64,000 nucleotides of DNA from NCBI RefSeq assembly GCF_009729415.1, contig NZ_MPKW01000018.1, positions 486,621 through 550,620 of the forward strand. The letters run 5' to 3'. The notes beneath the pieces are model-generated. The model was not told the DNA's origin and searched no databases. It saw nothing but the letters and a program-made list of their open reading frames with translations. Position numbers and translations under genes: made by a program. The stretch comes from Mycolicibacterium sp. CBMA 234 (GTDB lineage Bacteria; Actinomycetota; Actinomycetes; Mycobacteriales; Mycobacteriaceae). Position 1 is the stretch's first letter. Each line of letters starts with the position of its first letter. Positions 36,383-46,749 of this stretch are shown here, piece after piece.

Positions 36383-39300
36383 ATGGACGGCACGGACTCG
36401 ACGGCGGGGCTAGCGCTCGCGCCCCACGAGTTGCTCCGTGCGTTCAGCGCGAAGACCTTGGCCCGTGGCGAGACCTATGCGGGCCAGGGCCGGGTCACGT
36501 CGGCCCGGTACGAGCCGCAGGACCAGATGCTCACGGGGACTTGCTTCGGCTCGTCGGTCGAGGACTACGAGGTCGAGGTGGCGCTCTCCGGTGCCCACAC
36601 CAGCCTGGAAATCGACTACACCGTCTGTACGTGCCCGGTTGGGCGGTACTGCAAGCATGCCGTCGCCCTGCTCATGGCAGCGATTCCGACCGCAGCTGAT
36701 CGCGCTGTCCCGCAGCGGTGGGAGGTGGTGCTCGGCTCGCTGTTGGACGAGATGACCGACACAGAAGTCGAGGGCAAGCCATTGGCATTGGAGTTCGCGA
36801 TGCTGCCGGCGGGCCGCTACCACACCACGCCCATCGCGACCCTGCGTCCGCTGACCGTGGGCAAGCGCGGGACGTGGATCAAGACCGGGATCAATTGGCG
36901 GCGCCTGTTCGACTCGGCCGCTCCGGGCGATTTCGACCAGGCCCAATTCGACGCGCTGCGGTCGGTGGTGCTCGGGGCGCCCGGCTACTACCCGTACAGC
37001 AGTGACCAACTGGTGCTTTCCACTGTCGGGCACAGCTTTTGGGTCAACCTCGAGCTAGCCGTGGAGGCCGGTGTCACCCTGGTCGCCGGGCCCGGTATCC
37101 GAGCCGTGCAGCTGGCCAAGGACGTCCAGCTCCGGTTGGACTTCGCTGTCTCGGAGACCGGTGGCGCGCAGATGTCGGCGGTGTTGATCGTCGACGGCGA
37201 GACCCGCGCTCCGGAAGGCGTTGGGCTGGTGGGTGCGCCGACCCCGCACGGCATTCATCAATTGGTCGACGGGGTCTTGCATCTGGGCGCGTTCGCCCCG
37301 GTACCCGGGCCCACGCTGCTCAAGCTGATCGCGAACGACGAGACGGTGCAGATCCCGCCGGAAGCATTGTCTGAGTTCGCCGTCGACGTGTTGCCCCGGT
37401 TGCGCCGGACCGTGGCCGTTGACGTGGTGGACGGGTTGTTCGCCGAACCGGACATCGTGGGTCCCATGCCGGTACTGAGCATCTCGGCCGCTGGCGAAGA
37501 GGGCAGGGTGCACTGGAGCATCCGCTATGAGGTGAACGGTCAGCGTCAGCAGTTCGACGCGGTGGGCATCACGCGAACGAGCGGCATCCGTGACAGTGCC
37601 GCCGAGGACGCGATGTGGCGCGCGATTGTGCCGGCGCTGGAAGCGGTTTCGGGTCGCTCGGCGGGCGCCGAACCGCTGGCCGCGCTGCTGTTTTCTCGCC
37701 GCCTGTCCCTGACTCAGGTCGCGGTGTTGTCTCAGGAGGTGCTGCCGCAGCTCGCCGATTGTGATCAGTTGATCATCGAGATCGACGAGCGCGCCGCGAC
37801 ATTCCGGCGCTCGGAGGCAGGCGCGCAACTCGGGTTCGGGACCGGTGCTGCCGATGACGGGTCGGTGCAGGACTGGTTCAACCTGCGCATCACCATCGAT
37901 GTTGACGGGTATCCGGTCGAGCTGTCGGCGGTGATCGCCGAATTGGCTTTGGGCGCAACGCATATGCTGCTGCCGGGCGGCGTGTACTTCCGGCTCGACA
38001 CCCCGGAGTTACTGCAGCTACGGGCCCTCATCGAGGAAGCTCAGGCACTCGGCGAGCTCGACGGCGGCCGGGTGAACATGTCGTCGCTGAACGTGACCTT
38101 GTGGGACGAACTGCTCAGCCTCGGCGTCGTCGACCGGGAACTGGCGCAGTGGCGAGACAACATGGCCAGGCTAGCCACGGCGCAGCCGCCCGTTCCGGTG
38201 GATACGCCCGTCGGTCTGCAGGCTGAATTGCGCGATTATCAGCACGCGGGGCTGAACTGGCTGGCGTTCTTGTGGGACAACGGGCTTGGCGGAGTATTGG
38301 GCGACGACATGGGTCTGGGTAAGACGGTGCAGACCTTGGCGCTGATCACCCGGGCGGTCGAGCAGGGCGCGGGCAAGTTCCTCGTGGTGGCCCCGACCAG
38401 TGTGGCGAGCAACTGGGCTGCCGAATGCGCGAAGTTCGCTCCCGGCCTCACCACTGTCGTTGTGTCGAGCACAGAGGCCCGGGCCGCGGTACCACTGGCC
38501 GAGCAGGTGGCTGCGGCAGACATCGTCGTCACGACGTACACGCTGCTGCGCATCGACAACGAAAAGTACCGTGAAATTGCCTGGGCGGGAATGATTCTCG
38601 ACGAAGCACAATTCGTCAAGAACCACCACAGCAAGACGCACCAGGCCGCGCGTCGGCTCGACGCGCCGTTCAAGCTGGCCATCACCGGCACTCCGATGGA
38701 AAACAACCTGATGGAACTGTGGTCGTTGTTGTCCATCACCGTGCCCGGCCTGTTCCCTAACCCCAAGATTTTCGAGCGCTACTTCCGTCGGCCTATCGAG
38801 TCCGGTGACGCGCCGGGACGCCTCACGGCACTGCGGCACCGGATCAAGCCGGTGTTGCTGCGCCGCACCAAGACTCAGGTGGTCAAGGAGTTGCCGCCGA
38901 AGCAGGAACAGGTGTTGGCCATCGAACTGTCGGCCAAACACCGAAAGATCTACGACACCCGGCTGGCCCGGGAGCGACAGAAGGTGCTGGGTCTGTTGGG
39001 GGACTGGGAGAAGAACCGGTTTCAGATCTTCCGCTCGCTCACGCTGCTGCGGCAGCTGAGCCTGCACCCCGGTCTCGTCGACAACGCTGCCATGGACGCC
39101 GGTTCCACCAAGGTGGACTTCCTCCTCGAACAACTGGACCAATTGGTCGCCGAGGACCACAGTGCACTGGTGTTCAGCCAGTTCACCGGGTTTCTGGCCA
39201 TCTTGCGCCATCGTCTGGATGCCGCCGGGATCGAATACAGCTACCTGGATGGGTCGATCGACGCCAAGAGCCGGGCCGACGCCATTGACGCTTTCAGTTC

Positions 39301-39613
39301 GGGCCGGACCAAGGTCTTCCTGATCAGCCTGAAGGCGGGCGGCTTCGGACTGAACCTCACCGCCGCGGACTACTGCTTCCTGTGCGACCCGTGGTGGAGC
39401 CCGGCCGCTGAAGCACAGGCAGTCGACCGGGCCCACCGGATCGGCCAGCAGCGCCCGGTGAACGTCTACCGGCTGGTGTCCGAGGACACCATCGAGGAGA
39501 AGGTGATCGCGCTGCAGGACCGTAAGCGGGCACTGTTCGCCGCGGTGATCGACGGCGGTGACATGTTCGGTTCCGCGATCACTGCATCCGACATTCGGGA
39601 ACTGTTGGGCTGA
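36383..39613 (+). CDS. SNF2-family helicase with N-terminal SWIM zinc finger
   Basis: 1076 residues. The N-terminus has a SWIM finger, CTCPVGRYCKH near residue 83-93 (CxC...CxH). A long middle region (about 120-600) of unknown fold precedes a full SNF2 ATPase: motif I DDMGLGKT near 644, DEAQ box ILDEAQF near 738, GTPMENNL, and C-terminal helicase motifs SLKAGGFGLNLT and AEAQAVDRAHRIGQ. Family members remodel protein-DNA or RNA-polymerase complexes. The stop lies ten bases before the convergent mtr stop. Confidence 0.92.
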   Translation: MDGTDSTAGLALAPHELLRAFSAKTLARGETYAGQGRVTSARYEPQDQMLTGTCFGSSVEDYEVEVALSGAHTSLEIDYTVCTCPVGRYCKHAVALLMAAIPTAADRAVPQRWEVVLGSLLDEMTDTEVEGKPLALEFAMLPAGRYHTTPIATLRPLTVGKRGTWIKTGINWRRLFDSAAPGDFDQAQFDALRSVVLGAPGYYPYSSDQLVLSTVGHSFWVNLELAVEAGVTLVAGPGIRAVQLAKDVQLRLDFAVSETGGAQMSAVLIVDGETRAPEGVGLVGAPTPHGIHQLVDGVLHLGAFAPVPGPTLLKLIANDETVQIPPEALSEFAVDVLPRLRRTVAVDVVDGLFAEPDIVGPMPVLSISAAGEEGRVHWSIRYEVNGQRQQFDAVGITRTSGIRDSAAEDAMWRAIVPALEAVSGRSAGAEPLAALLFSRRLSLTQVAVLSQEVLPQLADCDQLIIEIDERAATFRRSEAGAQLGFGTGAADDGSVQDWFNLRITIDVDGYPVELSAVIAELALGATHMLLPGGVYFRLDTPELLQLRALIEEAQALGELDGGRVNMSSLNVTLWDELLSLGVVDRELAQWRDNMARLATAQPPVPVDTPVGLQAELRDYQHAGLNWLAFLWDNGLGGVLGDDMGLGKTVQTLALITRAVEQGAGKFLVVAPTSVASNWAAECAKFAPGLTTVVVSSTEARAAVPLAEQVAAADIVVTTYTLLRIDNEKYREIAWAGMILDEAQFVKNHHSKTHQAARRLDAPFKLAITGTPMENNLMELWSLLSITVPGLFPNPKIFERYFRRPIESGDAPGRLTALRHRIKPVLLRRTKTQVVKELPPKQEQVLAIELSAKHRKIYDTRLARERQKVLGLLGDWEKNRFQIFRSLTLLRQLSLHPGLVDNAAMDAGSTKVDFLLEQLDQLVAEDHSALVFSQFTGFLAILRHRLDAAGIEYSYLDGSIDAKSRADAIDAFSSGRTKVFLISLKAGGFGLNLTAADYCFLCDPWWSPAAEAQAVDRAHRIGQQRPVNVYRLVSEDTIEEKVIALQDRKRALFAAVIDGGDMFGSAITASDIRELLG

Positions 39614-39623
39614 GCATCGGGCC

Positions 39624-41000
39624 CTAACTCAGCCCCAACAGCGCATTTTCGATCACCTCGGGAAGGGCCGGGTGAATCCAATACTGGCCGCGGGCCACGT
39701 CCTGCGCGGTCTGGCCGAACGACATGGCCTGAATCAGCGGCTGAATCAGCGCGGACGCCTGATAACCCATGAGGTGCGCGCCGAGAATCTTGCCGGTCCC
39801 GCGTTCGCCGATCAGTTTGGCGACGCCCGTGGTGTCCTCCATGGCCCAGCCGTACGCCGTGTCGCCGTAGTCCTGCACCTTGACGACCACATCGAAACCG
39901 GCTGCGCGCGCTTCCTTTTCGTTCATCCCGACCATCGCCACCTGCGGATCGGTGAACACCGCCGCTGGGATGAACCGGTGATCGCTGGCGACCAGCTCGC
40001 CGTCCCAGTCGCGCAGCAGGTTCTCCTTGACGGTGCGCGCCTCATGGTTGGCCACGTGCTTGAGCTGATGCGACGAGGACACATCGCCCAACGCGAAAAT
40101 CCCACGCGCCGTGGTGCGTTGGTACTCGTCGACCACGACGTAGCCGTCGTCGTCCAACTGCACGCCGGCCAGGTGCGCGTCGAGCAGATCGCCGTTGGGT
40201 ACCCGGCCCGTCGCCACCAACAGCGCGTCGGCGGTCAGGGTCTCGCTGTCATCGAGTTCGAGCACGACACCGTTACCGTCCTGCCGCGCGCCGACCACGT
40301 TCTCGTGGGTGCGCACCTCCCATTTCTTGGTCACGACCGCACCGAACCGTCGGCAGATCTCCTCGTCGCACCGCTTGAGCAGCCGGTCGCCGCGCAGCAC
40401 GATGGTCACTCGCGTGCCTAGCGCCGAGAAGATATGCGCGAACTCCACGGAGATGAAACCGCCACCGACGATCACCAGATGCTCGGGTAGCGCCGGGATG
40501 CGCATGATGTCGTCGCTGGTGTAGTACCGGACCCCGGACTCGGCGATATGGGCAGGAATCCAGCTGCGGGAGCCCGCGGCGATGACCACCCGGTCGGAGC
40601 TGAATTCGTCTCCGGCAGCGGTCTTTAGCGTGTACCGGCCGTCGGGCAGCGTCGGGCCGAAGCGGGTGTGGCTGCCGTACACCGTGACGTTCGGCAGGCT
40701 GCGGCGGTACTCCTCGCCGCCCGCAGCAATCGGGTCGATCCGGCCGAACACGCGGTCCACGATGTCGGGCCACCGCACGCCGTCGATGTGGGCGTCGACG
40801 CCGTACGTGGCGCTGTGCCGAATGGTCTGCGCGACGTCGGCGGCGTAGACGAACATCTTGGTGGGGATGCAGCCGACGTTGAGGCAGGTGCCGCCGAACG
40901 TGCCCTGCTCGCAGATCGCAACCTTCAGGTCGCGGTAGCGCTCGTCGAGAACACTGTTGCCCGAACCGGTTCCGATGATGGTCAGGTCGTAGTGCTCCAT
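39624..41000 (-). CDS. mtr: Mycothione reductase
   Basis: NADPH-dependent flavoenzyme reducing mycothiol disulfide, the actinobacterial equivalent of glutathione reductase. 458 residues. FAD motif IIGTGSGNS near residue 8, redox disulfide [13 protein letters not shown] (Cys near 39 and 44), NADPH-site [11 protein letters not shown] near 176, and C-terminal catalytic HPALPE near 444. Co-directional with the hydrolase gene upstream (10-base gap), matching the Rv2854/Rv2855 neighbourhood. Confidence 0.95.
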   Translation of the reverse strand: MEHYDLTIIGTGSGNSVLDERYRDLKVAICEQGTFGGTCLNVGCIPTKMFVYAADVAQTIRHSATYGVDAHIDGVRWPDIVDRVFGRIDPIAAGGEEYRRSLPNVTVYGSHTRFGPTLPDGRYTLKTAAGDEFSSDRVVIAAGSRSWIPAHIAESGVRYYTSDDIMRIPALPEHLVIVGGGFISVEFAHIFSALGTRVTIVLRGDRLLKRCDEEICRRFGAVVTKKWEVRTHENVVGARQDGNGVVLELDDSETLTADALLVATGRVPNGDLLDAHLAGVQLDDDGYVVVDEYQRTTARGIFALGDVSSSHQLKHVANHEARTVKENLLRDWDGELVASDHRFIPAAVFTDPQVAMVGMNEKEARAAGFDVVVKVQDYGDTAYGWAMEDTTGVAKLIGERGTGKILGAHLMGYQASALIQPLIQAMSFGQTAQDVARGQYWIHPALPEVIENALLGLS

Positions 41001-41010
41001 GACGTCAGGC

Positions 41011-42084
41011 CTATCCGTGTTGTGTTGTGGGAGAGGGGGACCGGGTCAAGTACCAGTCCAGCCAGTGGTTGAGTTCTGCGTACGCGACGGCCCGCGGCTC
41101 CGGCAGCGACAGGAACACATCGTGTTTGGCATCGGTGACGGGGACGACGGCGCTGCGATTGCCGACGCACCCGGCCCACCGGGCGATCTGGGTGACGTCC
41201 AGCACGGCGTCGCCGCGCTCCATGCCGACCGGGGTGGCGGTCTCGGCCACCGTGTGGTCCGACCGCAGGATCAGATTCGGCACCCCGACGTCCAGCCCGC
41301 GGTGCAGCCGGAGCTGGCCCTGCCGAATGGCGTTGATCCAGCCGAGGGTGACCGGGAAGCCGCCCAACGGTTTCCAGTCGAGGTTGTAGTCGAACTCGCC
41401 GCCGTGATCACGGTGCAGGCTGGTGCCGTAGCCGCCTTCGGTTGGCTGGCGGATCACGGCGAGCTTGCGGAACCGGGCCAGCGCTTTCAGGGCGCCGGAC
41501 ACCGGGGCCGAGCGCAGCGCCGCGTGCCCGTGCAGATCGAAGAACGGGCTGTTGAGGATCAGACCGGTGACGCGGTGGGTGGTCAACTTGCTGTCCCGGC
41601 GGAGCTGATCGGTGAACAGCGTCGCGATCAACCCGCCCGCCGAGTGCCCGTACACGCACACTTGGGCGCCGCCGGTGTCTGTGGAGATCAGCTCCAGGGC
41701 CCGCCGCAGCTCGCCGTAGTACGACGCCAGATCGGTGGTGAAGTGCGGGGTTTGTCCGGGGCGCCGCGAGCGTCCGCATTTGTGCAGATCGATCGCATAG
41801 AACGCGATACCGCGCGCCGCGAAATGGTCGGCGAGTTCGGTGTGAAAGAAGTAATCGGTATAGCCATGCACCACCAACACCGCATGCGCGGTGCGGCCGG
41901 ATTCCCCGCGCCGAACGACGGTGGCGACCAAGGCACCCTCGCCGTCGGGGTCAGGACCCAGTGCGATGGTCTGCTGCCAGTACCCGGGCAGCACATCCGG
42001 CTGCCACGCGGGTTGTCCCTGCAACGGGCTCGACGTCACGGCTCCAACCCTAACTGCGGAAACCCCAACTGCGACGAACGTCAT
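41011..42084 (-). CDS. Alpha/beta hydrolase (serine aminopeptidase S33 type, Rv2854-like)
   Basis: 357 residues from ATG 42084; a start further in, near [10 protein letters not shown], is also possible. Nucleophile elbow YGHSAGG (Ser near residue 160), oxyanion region VVHGYTDY and C-terminal HDVF with the probable catalytic His. Resembles monoacylglycerol-lipase/lysophospholipase-type hydrolases; substrate unknown. Transcribed into mtr. Confidence 0.85.
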   Translation of the reverse strand: MTFVAVGVSAVRVGAVTSSPLQGQPAWQPDVLPGYWQQTIALGPDPDGEGALVATVVRRGESGRTAHAVLVVHGYTDYFFHTELADHFAARGIAFYAIDLHKCGRSRRPGQTPHFTTDLASYYGELRRALELISTDTGGAQVCVYGHSAGGLIATLFTDQLRRDSKLTTHRVTGLILNSPFFDLHGHAALRSAPVSGALKALARFRKLAVIRQPTEGGYGTSLHRDHGGEFDYNLDWKPLGGFPVTLGWINAIRQGQLRLHRGLDVGVPNLILRSDHTVAETATPVGMERGDAVLDVTQIARWAGCVGNRSAVVPVTDAKHDVFLSLPEPRAVAYAELNHWLDWYLTRSPSPTTQHG

Positions 42085-42195
42085 GGTCGATGCATGGAGA
42101 TAGCGCGTCAGCGGCGAACACGGTCGCGATAACCTTGAGCACCGAGCATCCGTCAATACCGGCGGGTAACCCGAGTACGAAGGACGAGCGATCAC

Positions 42196-43692
42196 GTGTC
42201 GAATGCAAACGTAGCTGGGAGCGCACAGACCGACGTCGTCCTCGTGGGCGCGGGAATCATGAGCGCCACCCTCGGAGCCCTGATCCGGCTGCTGGAGCCG
42301 GAGTGGTCCATCACCATGATCGAGCGTCTCGACGGCGCCGCCGCCGAGAGCAGTGATCCGTGGAACAACGCCGGCACCGGGCACTCGGCGCTGTGCGAGC
42401 TCAACTACACGCCGCAGAACTCCGACGGCACCATCGACATCACCAAGGCCGTCAACGTCAACGAGCAGTTCCAGGTGACGCGGCAGTTCTGGTCGTATGC
42501 CGTGGAGAACGGTGTGCTGCCGGACGTCAAGAGCTTCCTGAACCCCATCCCGCACGTCAGTTTCGTGCATGGCGCGGACAGCATCGACTACCTGCGCAAG
42601 CGCCGCGAGTCGTTGGTGACCAACCCGCTGTTCTCGACCATGGAGTACATCGACGACAAGGACGAGTTCTCCCGTCGGCTGCCGTTCATGGCAGAACGGC
42701 GCGACTTCACTGACCCGGTCGCGCTGAACTGGACCACTGAAGGCACCGACGTCGACTTCGGCTCGCTGTCCAAGCAGTTCATCGGGTTCGCTGCCCAGCG
42801 CGGCATGACCACTTTGTTCGGGCATGAGGTGACGGGCCTCAGCAAGCAGTCCAACGGCAGCTGGACGCTCAACGTGCTCAACCGGCGCACCGGCGACAAG
42901 CAGAAGATCAACGCCAAGTTCGTGTTCCTGGGCGCCGGTGGCGGCGCGCTGCATCTGCTGCAGAAGGCTGGGATTCCGGAGGCCAAGGGCTTCGGTGGGT
43001 TCCCGGTCGGCGGTGCCTTCCTGCGCACCGACAACCAGGACCTGGCGGACCGCCACCAGGCCAAGGTGTACGGCCAGGCGTCGGTCGGCGCTCCGCCGAT
43101 GTCGGTGCCGCACTTGGATACTCGCGTCATCAACGGCCAGTCGTGGCTCCTGTTCGGACCGTTCGCCGGCTGGTCGCCCAAGTTCCTCAAGCAGGGCTCC
43201 GTCGCCGACCTGCCGTTGTCGGTCAAGCCCAACAACCTCGCGTCGATGCTCGGCGTCGGCGTCACCGAACTGGGTCTGGTGAAGTACCTGGTGGAGCAGC
43301 TGGCCCTCAGTGAGGGGGAGCGCGTCGACTCGCTGCGCGAATTCGCCCCCAGCGCAGTCGATTCGGACTGGGAGCTGGATGTCGCCGGCCAGCGCGTGCA
43401 GGTGATTCGCCGCAAGGGCATCGGTGGTGTGCTGGAGTTCGGCACCACCGTGCTGACCGCGTCGGACGGCCGGATCGCCGGTCTGCTCGGCGCGTCGCCG
43501 GGTGCCTCGACCGCGGTGCCCGCCATGATCGAGGTGCTGGAGCGCTGCTTCGGCGACCGCTACCAGGCCTGGCTGCCCAAGCTCAAGGAGATGGTGCCGT
43601 CGCTGGGCGTCAAGCTGTCCGGTGAACCCAAGCTGTACCGCGAGGTGTGGGACTGGGGGACCAAGGCGCTCAAACTCGACCAGCCGGCCTGA
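42196..43692 (+). CDS. mqo: Malate:quinone oxidoreductase
   Basis: Membrane-associated flavoenzyme oxidising malate to oxaloacetate with quinone as acceptor, an alternative to malate dehydrogenase. 498 residues, GTG start. FAD-binding [15 protein letters not shown] near residue 12 and the family blocks [18 protein letters not shown] near 56 and GASPGASTA near 434. Divergent from the hydrolase-mtr pair. Confidence 0.95.
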   Translation: MSNANVAGSAQTDVVLVGAGIMSATLGALIRLLEPEWSITMIERLDGAAAESSDPWNNAGTGHSALCELNYTPQNSDGTIDITKAVNVNEQFQVTRQFWSYAVENGVLPDVKSFLNPIPHVSFVHGADSIDYLRKRRESLVTNPLFSTMEYIDDKDEFSRRLPFMAERRDFTDPVALNWTTEGTDVDFGSLSKQFIGFAAQRGMTTLFGHEVTGLSKQSNGSWTLNVLNRRTGDKQKINAKFVFLGAGGGALHLLQKAGIPEAKGFGGFPVGGAFLRTDNQDLADRHQAKVYGQASVGAPPMSVPHLDTRVINGQSWLLFGPFAGWSPKFLKQGSVADLPLSVKPNNLASMLGVGVTELGLVKYLVEQLALSEGERVDSLREFAPSAVDSDWELDVAGQRVQVIRRKGIGGVLEFGTTVLTASDGRIAGLLGASPGASTAVPAMIEVLERCFGDRYQAWLPKLKEMVPSLGVKLSGEPKLYREVWDWGTKALKLDQPA

Positions 43693-43706
43693 TCCCGGGT
43701 GGTCGC

Positions 43707-43772
43707 ATGACCGTCAGCGAGGAGCCGAAGGTGGATCGCGTGAGCCTCAGCGAGGACCGGAAGGTGGATCGC
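43707..43772 (+). repeat. Two tandem 33-bp units between mqo and the GNAT gene
   Basis: Units at 43707-43739 and 43740-43772 differ at 5 of 33 positions. Each contains AGCGAGGA and GGAAGG-like ribosome-binding bases, and the flank ATGACCGTC recurs at 43775. Confidence 0.85.
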
Positions 43773-43778
43773 GCATGA
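43707..43778 (+). CDS. Possible 23-residue leader peptide overlapping the GNAT start
   Basis: ATG 43707 opens a 23-codon frame made of the two 33-bp units plus one Ala codon; its TGA (43776-43778) overlaps the GNAT ATG as ATGA. The encoded repeat is SEEPKVDR / SEDRKVDR. It could be a coupling leader peptide, or merely a by-product of duplication of the initiation region. Confidence 0.35.
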   Translation: MTVSEEPKVDRVSLSEDRKVDRA

Positions 43779-44236
43779 CCGTCGCACCGAGGCGTAGCTG
43801 GGCCAAAGATCTCGATGCCGCAACGCTTTACGAGCTGCTGAAGTTGCGGGTAGAAGTGTTCGTGGTGGAGCAAGCCTGCCCGTATCCGGAACTCGACGGC
43901 CGCGACCTGCTGGCTGAGACCCGGCACTTCTGGCTGGAAAGTCCTGATGGACAAGTCATTTCGACGCTGAGGCTGATGGAAGAGCATCCCGGGGGTGAGA
44001 AGGTGTTCCGGATCGGCCGGGTGTGCACCAAACGCGCCGACCGTGGGCAGGGGCACACCAATCGGCTGATGCAGGCAGCCCTGGCTGAGGTCGGCGACTA
44101 TCCCTGCCGGATAGACGCGCAGACGTACCTTGAAGAGATGTACGCCCGGCACGGATTCGTGCGCGACGGTGACGAATTCCTCGAAGACGGTATTCCCCAT
44201 GTGCCGATGGTTCGGCACGGATCAGAACAGCGGTGA
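43775..44236 (+). CDS. GNAT family acetyltransferase (ElaA/Rv2851c-like)
   Basis: 153 residues. N-terminal [20 protein letters not shown] near residue 16-35 is the ElaA-type hallmark; acetyl-CoA loop [18 protein letters not shown] near 83-100. Substrate unknown. ATG 43775 overlaps a small upstream frame; its stop overlaps the chelatase GTG (GTGA), so it is coupled to the cobalamin-type genes downstream. Confidence 0.87.
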   Translation: MTVAPRRSWAKDLDAATLYELLKLRVEVFVVEQACPYPELDGRDLLAETRHFWLESPDGQVISTLRLMEEHPGGEKVFRIGRVCTKRADRGQGHTNRLMQAALAEVGDYPCRIDAQTYLEEMYARHGFVRDGDEFLEDGIPHVPMVRHGSEQR

Positions 44237-46107
44237 CGGTGACTGAATCAATGCCCACCCCGTATCCATTCAGTGCTTTGGTGGGGCAGGATCGGCTGCG
44301 ACTGGCGTTGGTGCTGTGCGCGGTGCGCCCCGACATCGGCGGCGTGCTGATCCGCGGCGAGAAGGGCACCGCGAAATCGACTGCGGTGCGCGGTCTTGCC
44401 GAGGTGCTGGCGGCCGTCGATGCCGATGCTCGGCTGGTGGAGCTGCCCATCGGGGCTACTGAGGACCGCGTGGTCGGCTCGATCGACCTGCAGAAGGTGT
44501 TGCGCGACGGCGAACATGCCTTCTCCCCAGGTCTTCTGGCTCGCGCGCACGGCGGTGTGCTGTACGTCGACGAGGTGAACCTGCTGCACGACCATCTGGT
44601 CGACGTGCTGCTGGACGCCGCCGCGATGGGCCGGGTGCACATCGAGCGGGACGGGGTATCGCACTCGCACGAGGCGCGATTCATGTTGGTAGGCACCATG
44701 AATCCCGAAGAAGGAGAGCTGCGCCCGCAGCTGCTCGACCGCTTCGGATTGACTGTCGATGTCTACGCGTCCCGGGACGTCGACGTCCGGGTCGACGTGA
44801 TCCGGCGCCGCATGTCGTACGAGGCGGACCCCGCTGGCTTCGGCGCGCAATATGCCGCCGACGACGCCGAGCTGGCCGGCCGGATTGCCAAGGCCCGCGC
44901 CGACGTTGCGTCAGTATCGTTGCCGGACAATGAGTTACGCCGCATCGCGGCGCTGTGCGCAGCTTTCGACGTGGATGGAATGCGCGCCGATCTGGTTGTG
45001 GCGCGCACGGCCGTCGCGCACGCGGCCTGGCGGGGCGCTGACACCGTGACCGAAGAGGACGTTCGGGTGGCGGCGGAACTCGCGCTGCCGCACCGGCGGC
45101 GCCGCGACCCCTTCGACGACCCGGGCCTGGACCCGCAACAGCTCGACGACGCGATGGCGCAGGCCGATGCGGAATCCCAATCGGCACCCGAACCGGATCC
45201 TGATCCTGATCCCGATCCGCCGGGCGGCGGCGTCCCGGCGGATAGCTCGGAAGAGGGCGCGCCGCAAGGAAATTCAGCCGGTCCCGGTACGTCGCGGCCG
45301 AGCGCTCCGCCGTCGGCGACGTTCCGCACCCGGGCGCTCGTCGTGCCCGGTGTCGGAGAGGGCGCCCCGGGCCGACGGTCGCGGGCCCGGAACCGCACCG
45401 GCACCCCGATCTCGGCAACCGATGATCTCCAGGCTGGGCACGGTGTGCACGTCTTCGGCACCCTGCTTGCCGCGGCAGACCGGAGTCCGCAGGCCGGGCG
45501 ACTCCAGGTGGCACCCGCCGACGTCCGGCACGCGATCCGTGAAGGGCGCGAAGGCAATCTGGTGATCTTCGTCGTCGACGCGTCGGGCTCCATGGCTGCG
45601 CGGGACCGGATGTCCGCCGTCAGCGGTGCGACGTTGTCGCTGTTGCGCGACGCCTATCAACGCCGCGACAAGGTCGCCGTCGTCACCTTCCGGGGTGCCG
45701 ACGCGCAGGTGTTGCTGCCGCCCACGTCGTCGGTGCACATCGCGAGCCGACGGCTGGCGCGCTTCGACACCGGCGGCAAAACTCCACTGGCGCAAGGGCT
45801 TTTGGCGGCGCGGGATGTCGTGCTCCGGGAGAAGACCCGGGACCGCGCGCGTCGGCCGCTGGTCGTGGTGCTGACCGACGGCCGGGCCACCGGCGGACCC
45901 GATCCGCTGGGTCGGACCCGGACTGCCGCCAGGCTGCTGGTTGCCGAAGGGGCCGCGGCGGTGGTCGTCGACTGCGAAACGTCGTATATCCGACTGGGAT
46001 TGGCGCAGCAGCTGGCCGGCCAACTCGGTGCGCCCGCCGTGCAACTGGCACAGTTGCGTGCCGATAATCTGGCCAGTGTGGTTCGGGCCGGGCAAGCCGC
46101 CGCGTAA
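44233..46107 (+). CDS. Mg/Co-chelatase-like AAA+/VWA fusion protein (Rv2850c-like)
   Basis: 624 residues (GTG start; ATG 44251 is an alternative). N-terminal AAA+ domain with Walker [10 protein letters not shown] near residue 38 and Walker [13 protein letters not shown] near 110; an Asp-Pro rich linker near 315-330; C-terminal VWA domain with MIDAS DASGSMA near 450. This is the ChlI/ChlD arrangement in one chain. Placed before cobO and cobB, it probably energises metal insertion, cobalt being the plausible metal, with a separate CobN subunit elsewhere. Confidence 0.9.
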   Translation: MTVTESMPTPYPFSALVGQDRLRLALVLCAVRPDIGGVLIRGEKGTAKSTAVRGLAEVLAAVDADARLVELPIGATEDRVVGSIDLQKVLRDGEHAFSPGLLARAHGGVLYVDEVNLLHDHLVDVLLDAAAMGRVHIERDGVSHSHEARFMLVGTMNPEEGELRPQLLDRFGLTVDVYASRDVDVRVDVIRRRMSYEADPAGFGAQYAADDAELAGRIAKARADVASVSLPDNELRRIAALCAAFDVDGMRADLVVARTAVAHAAWRGADTVTEEDVRVAAELALPHRRRRDPFDDPGLDPQQLDDAMAQADAESQSAPEPDPDPDPDPPGGGVPADSSEEGAPQGNSAGPGTSRPSAPPSATFRTRALVVPGVGEGAPGRRSRARNRTGTPISATDDLQAGHGVHVFGTLLAAADRSPQAGRLQVAPADVRHAIREGREGNLVIFVVDASGSMAARDRMSAVSGATLSLLRDAYQRRDKVAVVTFRGADAQVLLPPTSSVHIASRRLARFDTGGKTPLAQGLLAARDVVLREKTRDRARRPLVVVLTDGRATGGPDPLGRTRTAARLLVAEGAAAVVVDCETSYIRLGLAQQLAGQLGAPAVQLAQLRADNLASVVRAGQAAA

Positions 46108-46118
46108 GGAAATCTGTT

Positions 46119-46733
46119 ATGCCACAAGGACAACCGCTCGCCGTTCCGAACGACGGGCTGACCACTAAAGCGCGCCGCAACGCGCCGATCTTGGCCGTGC
46201 ACACTGGCCCGGGCAAGGGGAAATCCACTGCTGCCTTCGGGATGGCGCTGCGGGCGTGGAACCAGGGCTTCGACGTCGCGGTGTTCCAGTTCGTCAAGAG
46301 CGCCAAATGGAAGGTCGGCGAGGAAGCCGCATTCCAGGCCCTCGGCCAGCTGCACGACGAGCAGGGCATCGGGGGAGCGGTGCAGTGGCACAAGATGGGC
46401 TCGGGCTGGTCGTGGACCCGTCGGCAGGGCTCCGATGAGGACCACGCCGCCGCGGCCGTAGAAGGCTGGGCCGAGATTTCGCGCCGGCTGGCTGCCGAGC
46501 AGCACGACTTCTACGTTCTCGACGAGTTCACCTACCCGCTCAGGTGGGGCTGGTTGGACATCGAAGAGGTAGTCGACGTGCTCCGATCACGCCCCGGCGC
46601 CCAACACGTCGTCATCACCGGCCGCGACGCCCCGCCACAGCTGTTGGAAGCCGCGGACCTCGTGACCGAGATGACCAAGGTCAAGCACCCGATGGACGCC
46701 GGCCGTAAGGGCCAGCGCGGCATCGAATGGTGA
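46119..46733 (+). CDS. cobO: Cob(I)yrinic acid a,c-diamide adenosyltransferase
   Basis: Transfers the adenosyl group of ATP to the corrinoid cobalt. 204 residues. P-loop HTGPGKGKSTAAFG near residue 28; DFYVLDEFTYPL near 129; VITGRDAPPQLLE near 168, all typical of CobA/CobO. Eleven bases after the chelatase stop, preceded by AAGGAAA. Confidence 0.96.
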   Translation: MPQGQPLAVPNDGLTTKARRNAPILAVHTGPGKGKSTAAFGMALRAWNQGFDVAVFQFVKSAKWKVGEEAAFQALGQLHDEQGIGGAVQWHKMGSGWSWTRRQGSDEDHAAAAVEGWAEISRRLAAEQHDFYVLDEFTYPLRWGWLDIEEVVDVLRSRPGAQHVVITGRDAPPQLLEAADLVTEMTKVKHPMDAGRKGQRGIEW

Positions 46734-46749
46734 CGGTGGTGACGCGCTG

